Assembly (NCBI GenBank): GCA_002118135.1
Contig: BDIU01000008.1
Location: 124,001-188,000, forward strand
DNA: 64,000 nucleotides
DNA from: Trebouxia sp. TZW2008
Lineage: Eukaryota; Chlorophyta; Trebouxiophyceae; Trebouxiales; Trebouxiaceae
Direction of reading: 5' to 3'
The notes under the pieces were generated by a model, which was not told the origin of the DNA, searched no databases, and was given only the letters and a program-made list of their open reading frames with translations. Of this stretch, positions 48,201-59,104 are shown piece after piece. Numbering within the stretch: position 1 is the first letter of the stretch; each line of letters begins with the position of its first letter. The translations under genes were made by a program, and so were the position numbers.

Positions 48201-51200
48201 TGCTAAACTGCAATTGAAACGCAACCTGTTCATGGAGAAAGACAAACGCTTCTGCTAGAATGCAGGGTCTGATTTGCTAGCTGTATACAGACCCAAGCTA
48301 AAGCTGCCGTCGACTTGCAGGGTTAAGCTTGTTAGCTGTTATGCAAATCAGGCCAGGCAATCTATTGGCATGCAGGGCCTCCCAGAAGGGCACACTGAAG
48401 CATGCTATCCGGTCCTGAGGCCAGGTGTGGACAGCCACAAAGCCCCCCCACTTAAAGACTCAGATGCTGAGAAGAGAGAGGTGCACACAGTGTCTATACA
48501 TGATGCTGCTGATAGCTAGGCCTGTGCTGCTCTGCTTGATCATGCTGCTGTTGACTTGAAGTCTGCGATTTGCATGACGTTGCGATGACAGAACTCCATG
48601 CTGTGAGCTCTCAGATGATCAGGCTCCAGATGGCATTCTGGCCAGCGGCTTGTCAACTGCACTCATTTGTATATTGATTGCTTGATTGCTGCTGTTACAA
48701 AGCATAATTAGGGTCAGCTCATGTGTGCTTTTCAGTTTGGAACAACTGTTTGATGTATCGTAGGCAGAGAGATGGGCGCTGATAGGCAATGCCGTGACTG
48801 TGCCTGTGGCCAAGTGGCTCGGTGAGCGCCTCATGCACCCTTACAGGTATAAGCTTCCTACCGGGTGCTGCATCAGCTGCGAGTATGTGTTTCTCCAAAG
48901 CAGACATTCATCGTCGTCATGTACCTTTGCATTGCATGTAGATGGTGTTGCGCACCATGGACTGTGCCACTGCTTTCATGACACAGGCAGGAGCTGTTGC
49001 GGCCAGCTGCACTGCAACACCTGCGTTGGGATTTGCCCTTGGTATCTGTGTGAGGCTTTCCGCTTGGGTTTTGTGAGGAAGAGATAGTGGGGCAAGGCAA
49101 GGACGACACACATGTGGTGGAATATGTTTGGGCATCAACAGCCCTTTGAACAATGCTTGAGCACAGCATGTGCGACTCCATACGCTCACGAGCATAGTCT
49201 TGGCCAACTCATGTCATATCCTCGGCAAGACAGCCTCAGAATGCCTTCTGCTGAATGCTGCTTGGTGGGCAGGTACAAGTACATTCTAGGAGCCAACGAC
49301 CGCAAAATGCAAAAGGCAAGCAATGGCACGCCCAAGCCACTGATAGCTCCTCGTGACCATTTCCTGGACAATGCCGGGCTCAGCGAGTCAGACTCAGACC
49401 ATGAAGCTGTAGAAGATGGGATGCTGATTGAGGCGCCAGTGACACCTGAAAAGCCTGTGCCTCCAACCAGAAACGCCAGTGACAGCTCTGATCAGACACA
49501 AGCAGGCGACCCGACAGCTGAGGGAAGTGGGATGGTTCTTGATTTGGTACATCAAATGACTGAAGCGGCCAATGATGGCATAGACAAAGCAGGTCAAGCA
49601 GGCAGTGAACAGGCAGTGGATGCACGGGCAACAGCTTCGGCGCCTCAGGTGGAGTTTATTTTTGGCAGTGCAACTGCAAGCATTGCTGGCTGTAAGCTCT
49701 CTGTACAAGCCTTGTGACATATCCTGCCTACATGCATGGCATTGGTTGCTGACAACCTGCTCCTAGATATCAGCAGCCACAATCTGATGTCTATCAGAGT
49801 GACCAGTGCGCATACACCTGCAAATTCAGTAATTTACACAGGATGCTTTTGCATTCTGGTTCACCAGTTTATATCACCAGTCAAGCAATCAGCCCAGAGC
49901 AAGCTTGATCAACATCTGCAATGTTTTCTCCGAGGCTCTGCAAGCCATGCATTCAGCAGAGCAGCCCTGAGAAGGCTTGATCTGAAAGTGCGTGGACTGT
50001 TGTATTGATAGCTCTATATGCCAGTTTGAGAAATAGTCTTTGTGCCTTGCAGGTCAGCTTCTACACCAATGAACAGCGGTGGCTGCAGTCAGAGAAGCGC
50101 AAGGCCAAGAACAACAAGTGGGGCATTTTTGGATTTTGAGCCTTTGTGGGCCAATACAGACTGGGTAGAGTCATCACAGACGGGCTGCAAGGCAGCAGAC
50201 AAAGTTTTACATATGATTTTCGATCAAAATCATTTTTTGGGGTAGTGCAACTAATTTTGCAATCCATCTGAGATGTGCATGAGCTGCAGCCATGACGCAG
50301 GTGGGCAAGCAGAGCAACGCAGGCGGCCGGCGTGGCAGCAGCGGTGGGGATGCAGGCTGGCCCAAAGCGGCCTGGTACCTCAAGGGGATTGGCAGGTACC
50401 CTTCCTCCCACATCCTGCATCAGTGAATCACCATACGCAATCCTCAACACGCAATACGTAATACCCTGTACCACTCACTCACTCAACACTCAGGTGTGAG
50501 TGGGATGAGTGAGCTCTCTGTCTTGCATTGCCCCAAAGGTGTTTGACACAGCAACTCAGTCAAGGCAGAAACGCAGACTCAAGGGCACAAATGTCTGAGG
50601 AACGGGTGCTCAATGACCTTCTACGAAGCAGGTCATTGCTGTCATAACATCAAAGTGACTGCATGTGAGCTTCTTATGTGAGCTAGTCCACATGCATGGC
50701 TTGCGACACCATGCAATGATGCTCAAATGTTGCTGCAGGCCCTGAAAAATCTGCAATGCATGCAGGAATAGAGTGCATAGCATGTCAGAGGTCCCCTTGA
50801 TCAACCCCCTGGCCCCCCTCAGGGATATCATAACCAAGCGTGGCATGCTGGTGTGTGGTAATGCAGGCATGGGGTGCACAGCATGTCAGAGGCCCCCCTG
50901 ATCACCCCTCTGGTGCCTTTGGGGGAATTCATCACCAAGCTAGGCCGACCAGCGGGCAAGTCAGCTCTGCACACTTACCTGATGCGACTGCGGGAGCAAG
51001 GCTGGGATGTTTCTCAGACTGTCAAGAAGGCCGTGCAGTGCGGTGCTAGCCTTGACAAAGAGGTCAGCTGCACAGCTAGAAGATGACTGTGTTGATAAAT
51101 GCAATGCAGAAAGGACATTTCATACTGTTAGTCAACATGCTAGAAAGATACAGCAATGCTTGCACAGCGCATCGCCGCGATTGGGTCACATTCTTTTGCA

Positions 51201-54200
51201 GTGCGCTGCTATTGTCCTGAATGCCCCATGCTTGGCTCAGCTGGCAATGCATATGCATGGCTCACAGCACTACCCTTGGACGCTGCTATTATCCTGGGTG
51301 CTTCAGCTCCTTGTCAATGCATGGCACAATGTTCACAGATGACTGAGCTGGTACAGAGTGCTCCAAACCATTCATCAATGCGTGGCGCAATGTGTGCAGA
51401 TGAGTGAGGTGGTGCGGTTGGGGGGCCAGCCCAATGAGACGGATGCATGCGGCATCCTAGTTTGGGCTCAGACCGAAGGCGACATCTGGTGGCCAGCAGA
51501 AGCCCTGGACCCCTTCCACATGCCCCCTGGCAAAGCCCTCCCTGCAGACGCCCTGGCAGGTCCATCCTCGGCCAACCATACTTGACGCCCCTAGTATGCT
51601 TGATGCCCTGCCAATTTGAAGATGATTGTATTGAGGACTCTTGCTGCGTCTCATTGCAAATGAACACGATGAAAGCTGAAGCCGATGCGCAAAGCATTTG
51701 CTGGTCATCAAACAGTGAGCACTGGACGCCTGAGCCACTTTAGATCTTTGTGCCAATGACACCACGGTCCATGGTGCTGTGCAGGCTTGTCTGCTAGCCA
51801 GATGAGGGTGACCCTGCCCCCTGACCATCCCCTGCTCAGCTCCACCCGCCCCAACAACCTCTCCTCAACCTCTATCAAGGACGCACCCAGCCCCTTTGCC
51901 ACACTATCCCCTACAACACACCCCAATACGCCTGCCTTGGGTATTCCTCAAACCCCTCTGCCCACACTTTCCAGTCCCGTAACTGGCAACAGCTCAACAG
52001 CCCCCAGCACTTCACATCCTCAGAGTGATCCCTCTGGACCTGTCAAAGAAGCTGTTACATCAATAGTGACTGGTGAAGACTGCACTCTATCGAAGGACGC
52101 AGTCAGTGCTGAAGCTGCTGATGCAGCTGCCATGCCGACGATGACTGATGCTGACTACACCCTGCCTAAGGACGCAGTCAGTGCAGTGACATCAGGTGTC
52201 AAGGCCACAGCCAGTCTGTGCAGCGCCATTGTGAGGAGCACAGAACGCATGATGACCCGCAGAATGCGCGCAAGGGCTGGCTCACTGCCTGCAACAGACC
52301 TCAATGCTTCAGAGCAACACATTAACTCACAAGCTCCAGACCAGCTTTCAACTCAGCTCAATGGTTCTGAGCAGCACGCAACTCACCCTAACAATCCTGA
52401 GCAAAACTCAACTCATGTCAATGATCTTCAGCAGCATCCAACTCAGCTCAGTGGTCCTGAGCAGGCTATCTCTGCTCAACCTGATGCTGCTGCAGCCAGG
52501 GTTGAGCCTGATGGCATGGTTGTTTTAGATAGCGCTACTGGCCATGCTACGTTTGACAGCGAGGCTGTTGAAGATGTGAGGCATGAGTCACTGGATGCAG
52601 AGGGCTCAAGTGCCCAGCACCAAAGCTTGACTGCGCCCAGTGGCCATCAAGTGACGGTCCTACATGGCGAGGGTCAAGAAGAGCCAGCAGCAAAGGAAGC
52701 AGATGTTTTGGCAAACAGCTTTGACTCAGAGCGCTTGGTGTGTTGTCAAGCCCTTGTCATCATCAAACTGCCGTGAATGTGCACTCTCATCAGCCTGACA
52801 TACATGCATACATAATGACGCATGCTAGATGGGCTCAAAGGCCTTGCTAGGTACGTATAGTCACCAAGCGACTGTCTTTGAGCAACCAAGTCTATAAGCT
52901 GGACCACTTCATCAGCCTGAGTTCAAAAGCCATGTAGGGTAGGCAAAATCAGAAGCTCTTTTTGGGTCCTCAGGAATGGCGTGAGTTCCAGCATGCTATT
53001 GCGCTTGTACAAGCAAGCCAACAAGTATGTCACAGCGCAAGACAGCAGCATGCAGTACTGGAGCACATTGCTGCAGAAAAATGACTCCGCGCCTGCAAAG
53101 CTGCCTTGGCGCCTGTGTCTTTTGCAGTTCTGCGGCAGGTGGCGCTCGTGTCAGCGTATGTTGCATTTGAGGAGGCTGATGCAAGCCTATGTCACACAGG
53201 TGCTGGTGGTGAACCTGGGGAACATGCCGTGCTGCCTTTTGACAGCCTGATTCTTTCTTAGGGTGTCGCCAAGAAAAGCTACTTCTTTGTCCCTTTGCTG
53301 TCATTGGAAGTCCGTCAACAGACAATGGGTGTTGCTGCGTAGGTGCTGGTGGTGTACTTAGGGGACATGCAGTGGAAGTGGCTGCCTTTCAACACGCTGC
53401 TGCCCTTTCAGAAGCACCGCCAGGAGAAGGTGGCTGAAGCAGAAGGCCTCATTGCAGTCAAGCGCCTTACCAAGCCCATTCTTTTCAACAAAGCCCTCAA
53501 TGTGAGCTTCTTCTGTGTGTACCCTCATAACGGCATGTGTTCTTGGCTTCTAGCGATTACAAACAGATCAGTGGTAAGGCTACATCTTTGCGATATGTAC
53601 TTGCAATCACACTAGGCAACAAGACAGTCAAAGTTTGTCTGATGGCTTCGGGAAGGCCAAACATGGATTGCCGGACAAACAGCTGTCAGACTGCCCTCTG
53701 TGATCCAGAGAAGCACAGGCTTGATGTCAGGCTTGCAAGCCTTTGCATTGTACAGTCAATTTGCTTGTCATGTGACTTGCAGGCACTGACTGTCACAGTC
53801 ATCACCAATGTCATACCAACCTTTCCTCGATCTTGACCACTATAACTTATGTCCTCTGATCACACAGAACAAGCCAGAGGGAATGCTAAGGAATGGCATG
53901 CTTTCAAAGCAGCTTGGTACATGGCAGTCTATTGAAAAGAGGGTTGCTTGGTCTGTTGCAGCAAATGGGGGAGCTGCTGAGCCTGAAGCAGCAGCAGAAG
54001 GACAGTGGCAGGTATCAGGCCGCTGTTGCTGCCAGGGCCGCCACAGGTGCCGTTGCCGCCAACCTGCGCAAGAGGTGCAACCAATGTGAAGCCTGCCTCA
54101 CCTCACAGGTCTTTACCATTCTGTTTACCCCTTGATTTGACAGCGTCTTTTTGACAGCACTCTCGTCACTGTGTCGTTTTGTTCACAATGGCTGCAGCCC

Positions 54201-56482
54201 TGCCTTGATTGCCCTATGTAACATGGAGAGCCCCTGTGCATGATGGCAACTAAGTTTGCTCACTGTGGGCTGGGACATGCAGCCCTGCAACACTCTGCAA
54301 CACAGCCTGTGAGCTCAGCATCATCGTGCCACTGATGCTGGTGTAGATTGTGAGTGTGCAGAAGTCACAACTTGTGCTTTCAAGCCAGGAAGTCTGATGA
54401 GTCACATCTGGCTCCCTACCCCAGACTGTAACTTTTATTGATTGATTGACAACTTGAACAGCACCTCGTCACAGAAGCCTTGCACAACAAAGTACAAATG
54501 ATACAAATGCGCACAACGGCCACCAGACTTCAAAAGATCATGGTGCAGGGCAATCAGAGGAGGTGCCTGACTAATAGGGCAGCAGCAGCTGCCGCAGCAG
54601 GTCACTCAGGAGCTCAGATCGCCATCCTGAAGCATGCAGCCATTGGCGCGCGCATCAGCGTCTGGTGGCCCCTAGATGAGCACTGGTACAGGTGACAATC
54701 CTCCTGCTGGCCCCTAATGTGCTCCCTCACAAGCTGTGTGCTATTGCCACCAAAGTAGCACATTCCTGGGATGAGCACTGGTACATGTGGCGATCCTCCT
54801 GCTGTCCCATCCAGTCCCCTCGCAAGCCGTAAGCTGTGCTGTACGGCAGTGATTAAATGTGTCACGACCTCACAGCGGCAACAGTAATGCAGCAGCCAGT
54901 GACAGCTACCGATACTGTCCTTATGTCCTCAAGTATTCTCACAAGCTGTGTACTGCAGCCATTCAGAGTATCATATTGCTGGGATGAGCACTCGTACAGG
55001 TGACAGCTCTTCCTGCTGTCTCTGTGTACTCATAATAATAATAATAATAATCATTACATGTTCCAGCATATACTGCTAGGTATGTGTAGCACAAGTCCTA
55101 TCTCGCCAGGCAGGCTTGTCTTGAGCGTCGCGATATGGGCGCCTGATATTCAACTGCTGAAAGTCAGACAAAACAATGTCATTCCAGATCTTCCTTGGGC
55201 GACCTGGAGGATTTGATCCCTTGACTTGACCAAACAACATGACCTTAGGCAACCTAGTGTCTAGCATCCTGCAGACATGTCCATACCACCTAAGCCTCTT
55301 ACTCCTCAGTTGGGAGTCCATGGAACAAGTTTGACACAATTATGCGCCCCTGACAACCTGGTGCTGCTGTAAGGCAGCCACTGGAAGTGTCATCACGTGA
55401 CACCAGCAACATTGTTGCAACAGCTGGTACAGGTAGCAACTCCTGCTGTCGTCCTCAAGGCCCCACATGAACCCCATTAGACTGCCTGCTACAAGGCAGC
55501 CACTGAAAGCACCACATTGATTCGAACAGTCAAACAAGGATGCAGTAGCTGGATGGCAGTTGGAGTTGGATGCTGGCACTTGCATGGGATCAGCTGTGGG
55601 TGCACCAGCTGACAATGGTCTAGCTGCTAACATGATGCACAAAGACAGCAGTTGCTGTCAACAGTTGCTGTGCTGTGTCCAGCAGTAGTCCAAATTTAGC
55701 TTCCGGGGATCCTTGTCCATCATCAACTGAAGTCATTTGCAGATGCTGACCGACCTTTGTCATGTAGTGGGGTGGTACAGGACTTTGATCGGCTGCGGCA
55801 TCGTCACACCATCTCCTACCAGGACGGTGACATTGAGATCATCCCCCTCTGGGCACCCAATCAAATGGTCAGTCTTGCCCTCACTTCATTCCTTCAATCT
55901 GCCCTGCTTGGCACCCTTGTGTGTGCATGCCAGACTCAAACATTGTGCATTTTGGTCACCTTCTGCTCATTTAGCTTGAAATGAGCCAGGTTCTGATCCC
56001 TTCATCCCTTCATGTGGCCTCCTGACCCCCTTTCCCTTGCTCTTGAGGCCCTAGCAGGACGAACTACATGCTGTAGCCTTGGAATGTAAGCCTCATACAG
56101 CATCTGCCCTGCTTTGACAGATCTCCATTTTGTCTGTCAAACCTGTGAATCTGCAACACTCTCAGCCTTCAACTTAGCTCATTCGTATAATAGCAACAAC
56201 CGGCTGCCCACATGCACCTATCACAGTGTTTAGGACACACGCAAGGGACGATCTGAATGATTGTCATGGGTACTGAGAAGGTGTGCATTGTGGTAGGTGC
56301 GCATAGAGAGTGATCCCAAGGAGTGGCCAGCAGTGGCAGCACAGCTTGCAGCCCAGCGTCAGCAGCGCCAAGCCCTGCAGGCCACCCACACCAAGGTCAG
56401 CCCCCCTGCCCCCCTGACACGATCTGCTGCACCACTCATTGTCTTGAACAAATTTGTGGATGCAAGTCGCTGTAGTGAAAGA

Positions 56483-56523
<41 letters not shown>

Positions 56524-58359
56524 TTGTCAGAGCAATACTCATGCGTATCAGCAAGTATAAGGCAGCAAGCAGCCTGGGTTTACAGCTGTTGGCATGCAGT
56601 TGAAACTGAGCCACTTCAAGGTTACTTAGACTTGTACTGGAATTGCAGGAGAAAGCAGCTGAACAGGCAGCAACTGCAGCGGCTCAGCAGCAGGCTGTTG
56701 AGGAAGACGCTCCTGAGCAGCTAACGTCCTTTGAAGTGCAGCGGCGAGCCAACATCAAGCGCAACCAGCAGCGCATGGCTAGCATGGGCCTGTCCAAAGA
56801 ACTGCTAACATTGCCGGCAGAAGGTTTGCTGTCTGCCTCGTGGCTTACTGCTAAGTTACCGCACCTGTATAGTTACATGATGGCAGCCACTGTATTTGAA
56901 TAAATAGGATGTCCAAAGTTTGCTGCTGTTGCCAGCAATACGGTTGGCGTAAGCAGCCATGCGCTGCTTCACAAATTTGTTTTTGGATTGCTTTCAGAAT
57001 GCTGCCGCTCTGATAAGAATGCGGAGCAAACAGTCAACTCTTCAACTAGCTTATAGCTGCCTCTGTCTGGCCTCTAGGCAGGCTGTGTTTGTCTGCCTTG
57101 TGGCTAAATGCTGAACCCACTGCACCTGTTTTGTTGTATGACAAGTGCCACTCAATCCTGTGAATGTGCACTATGATGCCTTACAGCTTGCTGCTAGCTT
57201 TGCTGCACTGCTTAGGTCACATGATGGGCACCGCTCAATCTTTTGAATGTGCGCTGTGATGCGTCGCAATCATGTCTGCAAAGCTGACACAGTTATGCCG
57301 ATGAAGGCACTATGCCTGATGACATGTCAGTCATTGTTCAGCCTACCTGCAAGAAGCCCAGGAGCGAGCGGCCACGACCCCAGCACATCAAGAAGCTCAT
57401 GCAAATGCTGCCAGCTGTGCCTGCCATGTTCCAGCGAGATGCCAGCAAGCAACAGGTTGGTGCAATCTTGTGCTGTCATGGGCACGATGTCAACTGGTGT
57501 TTCTCCACTTGAGAACAAGCGCACAATGCCCAGCGACCCACAACTTGAGAGCCGGTTTCGGTCATGCTGTTGGACAGCGCGATGACGGCTTCTGTGGTGC
57601 AGTGCGAGGGCAGGTCAACAGCATGGAAGGCTGACGCATCGCTTGCTCACGCATAAGTGCCTGCAGCTTTGATGCATCCTGTATGACATCAATGTAACAA
57701 CAATGCCCTGGTCTTGACAGCTTTCTACAGCATGTCTTCCTGTACTTGTGTTCTGGCCCACCAATGCTGAGCTGCATTGTTTGCTGCAGTTATGCAATGT
57801 GTGTGGCATCAGCGGCAAACAGACAGATATGCAGCCGTGTATGGTGTGCCTGGATGTTTCAAAGCCCAGCAAGGCCTCCTGGTGTCATGAGGACTGCCTG
57901 TCAGTGGCTGCTCGCCACCGTATGGACAAAGGCAGACCTGCAGAATGGCGCTGTGATGCATGCATATCATCTGCTAGGCAAGCTATTGGTGCAAAATGGC
58001 GCTGCAATGCATGCATACCATATGCTAGGCAAGTCATTTGTGCAGAATGGCGCTGCGATGCATGCATATCATTTGCCTGGCAGGTCATCTCTGCATACAT
58101 TGTGCTTATCAACTCCCTTGGTACAAGCAGCACTTCATGGCAGGGAAGATCAGAACTTGCTGTTTTCAAAAGCATCATCCTTCGCTGTTTTGGCTCACGC
58201 ATGGACAGTGGCGTTTAGTTGTGTGCCATTTCTTTCCAAAACTGCTATATTTGCCTGACTTGCTGTCCTGCTGGGTGTTGCAGAGCACCACCGTCACTTG
58301 TGCCAAACCCCAAAAAACGAGGCAGACCACCTCAAAACATTGTGCCAACAGAATATTGA
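45260..58359 (+). CDS. Cytosine-5 DNA methyltransferase with PWWP, half-CXXC, Tudor/Agenet-like, PHD and AT-hook
   Basis: Transfers methyl from SAM to C5 of cytosine in nuclear DNA. 25 exons join in phase (1,323 aa): 45260-45316, 45517-45567, 45730-45798, 45880-45957, 46093-46179, 46559-46673, 47029-47111, 47372-47496, 47883-48000, 48376-48480, 48764-48846, 49273-49648, 50301-50395, 50867-51062, 51400-51559, 51785-52737, 53343-53501, 53962-54108, 54549-54691, 55768-55867, 56297-56395, 56649-56823, 57331-57455, 57790-57988, 58286-58359. Catalytic core: SLFTGAGGLDLGLHQ (I), GFPCIDVS with catalytic Cys (IV), VLLENV (VI), FGLPNRRKRVFVLAS (VIII), DLGNAR and PTFTTTNER, LIGNAVTVPVAKWLGERL (X). A Cys-rich insert (C..AC..LFGKCCYSC) follows VIII. 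Then PWWP halves (VWAQTEGDIWWPAE; VLVVYLGDMQWKWLPF), half-CXXC (RKRCNQCEACL..RRCLTNR), Tudor-like (ISVWWPLDEHWY..DGDIEIIPLW), PHD (CNVC..WRCDAC) and AT-hook (PKKRGRPPQ). Introns hold duplicated exon ends. An optional exon at 50053 would introduce a stop. Confidence 0.9.
50766..50850 (+). repeat. Near-intact duplicate of a methyltransferase exon start
   Basis: An acceptor and about 27 codons (NRVHSMSEVPLINPLAPLRD) stand 101 bp upstream of the real exon at 50867 (HGVHSMSEAPLITPLVPLGE). Both have the same acceptor phase. The copy could only be used if its own donor (GTGTGT after GMLV) led to a phase-0 acceptor, so it is not additive with the real exon. Confidence 0.85.
53200..53252 (+). repeat. 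Decayed duplicate of the second PWWP exon start
   Basis: CAG then GTGCTGGTGGTG opens both this copy (VLVVNLGNM, then a stop after about 16 codons) and the real exon 143 bp downstream at 53343 (VLVVYLGDM). Confidence 0.85.
54675..55450 (+). repeat. Ladder of copies of the DEHWYR exon end and donor
   Basis: GATGAGCACTGGTACAGGTG, followed by CCTCCTGCTG, is the real exon end/donor at 54675-54694. Similar copies lie at about 54770 (GGTACATGTG) and 54983 (CTCGTACAGGTG). A partial copy sits near 55425 (GCTGGTACAGGTAGCAACTC). Confidence 0.8.
55032..55339 (-). mobile_element. LINE-type retrotransposon 3' end with TAA-repeat tail
   Basis: The minus strand encodes SKRLRWYGHVCRMLDTRLPK, then FGQVKGSNPPGRPRKIWNDI and a WRDRTC end. 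This is the conserved post-RT tail of LINE proteins (RLRWxGHVxRM ... GRPRKxWxD). Only about 85 codons remain. Its 3' end runs into an ATT repeat (plus strand TAATAATAATAATAATAAT at 55032-55051), as expected for LINEs ending in a microsatellite. 5'-truncated and dead. It sits in a methyltransferase intron, opposite strand. Confidence 0.8.
56484..56520. repeat. CTG trinucleotide microsatellite
   Basis: Twelve uninterrupted CTG units in the methyltransferase intron after the exon at 56297-56395. A comparable CAG/AGC tract lies at 13343-13402. Confidence 0.95.
57940..58092 (+). repeat. Three 51-bp in-frame repeats of the last zinc-ligand pair of the PHD finger
   Basis: GCAGAATGGCGCTGTGATGC starts at 57940 and recurs at 57991 and 58042 (period 51 = 17 codons). 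The units read EWRCDACISSARQAIGA, KWRCNACIPYARQVICA and EWRCDACISFAWQVISA, all open. Donors at 57988/57989 (one copy) and 58120/58121 (three copies) leave the same phase, so either form could be spliced to the AT-hook exon. Confidence 0.88.
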
Positions 58360-59104
58360 AGAGTATTACTGCAAGGAGGATGAATGAACTGGAGACTTGA
58401 GCGGTGGGCATTTGGAGGGAAGACATTGCTGTGACAATAAGTTGAGCTGAAGTTGGGTTCTGACAGATCATGAACTGTTGAGCCGTCTTGTGACGTTGAG
58501 CGCAGCGACCTGAGCATTGTAATCATACTGTATAATAAAGCTTGTGGTATGTTCGTCCAGTTTGGGAGCTATGCAGTGGAACGTAGATAACGCTGATCAG
58601 GAGATGTGAAGTTATCGCTGTAGCTGATTGAGCTTGAGAATGGACACAAGCAACACAGATTTTCACTTGCATGACATTGGGCAGGACTCCTTGATCAGGA
58701 AAACAAGCCATGCAACATGGTGCGTGGGCTGACTTGAACAGCATGCTATGTACAATCATGGTGCATGACCTTGACCTTTGCTTTACCTGCCTACCTTGAA
58801 ATCTCCAGCACATCGGCGGGGGGTACAGGCAGCCAGCTAAGTTGGCTCACAATAGGCTGAAGCGCTGCTACTGCCAATGCATCATAGTTGCTAGCGTTTC
58901 AACATACATGCAGCCGATAAAAAGCTTTCCGGCGACCAGCTTAGCCAGCGCTGCTTCTGCCAACGCAGCAGTTTGCCGCAGGAGCAGATTGCACATATTG
59001 AACCCCGAGGATGACTTCATGCATTCTGAGGGCAATTGCAAGCCAGACTAGAAACAGGTCTATGTCTAGGTTCATTACAGAGTGCTGACAACTATCACTG
59101 CAGC
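58360..59104. other. Convergent intergenic region between the methyltransferase and RPL17
   Basis: Both neighbours end here. A plus-strand TGTAA at 58517-58521 lies about 160 nt after the methyltransferase stop. A minus-strand TGTAA at 59075-59079 lies 26 nt after the RPL17 stop. No gene is supported between them. Confidence 0.6.
59075..59079 (-). terminator. TGTAA poly(A) signal of RPL17
   Basis: Minus-strand TGTAA 26 nt after the stop codon, the usual green-algal signal at a plausible distance. Confidence 0.5.

Noticed and set aside
50053..50140. Extra methyltransferase exon (SFYTNEQRWLQSEKRK)
   Set aside because: It starts at a good acceptor, but the frame stops at TGA near 50138 and its only donor (AA|GTGGGG) leaves a wrong phase. 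It may be an alternative terminal exon; not included in the main model.
57342..57455. Start of the KKPR exon at the CAG before 57342
   Set aside because: That acceptor is out of phase with the preceding exon. The CAG ending at 57330 joins in phase and gives VIVQPTCKKPRSERP.
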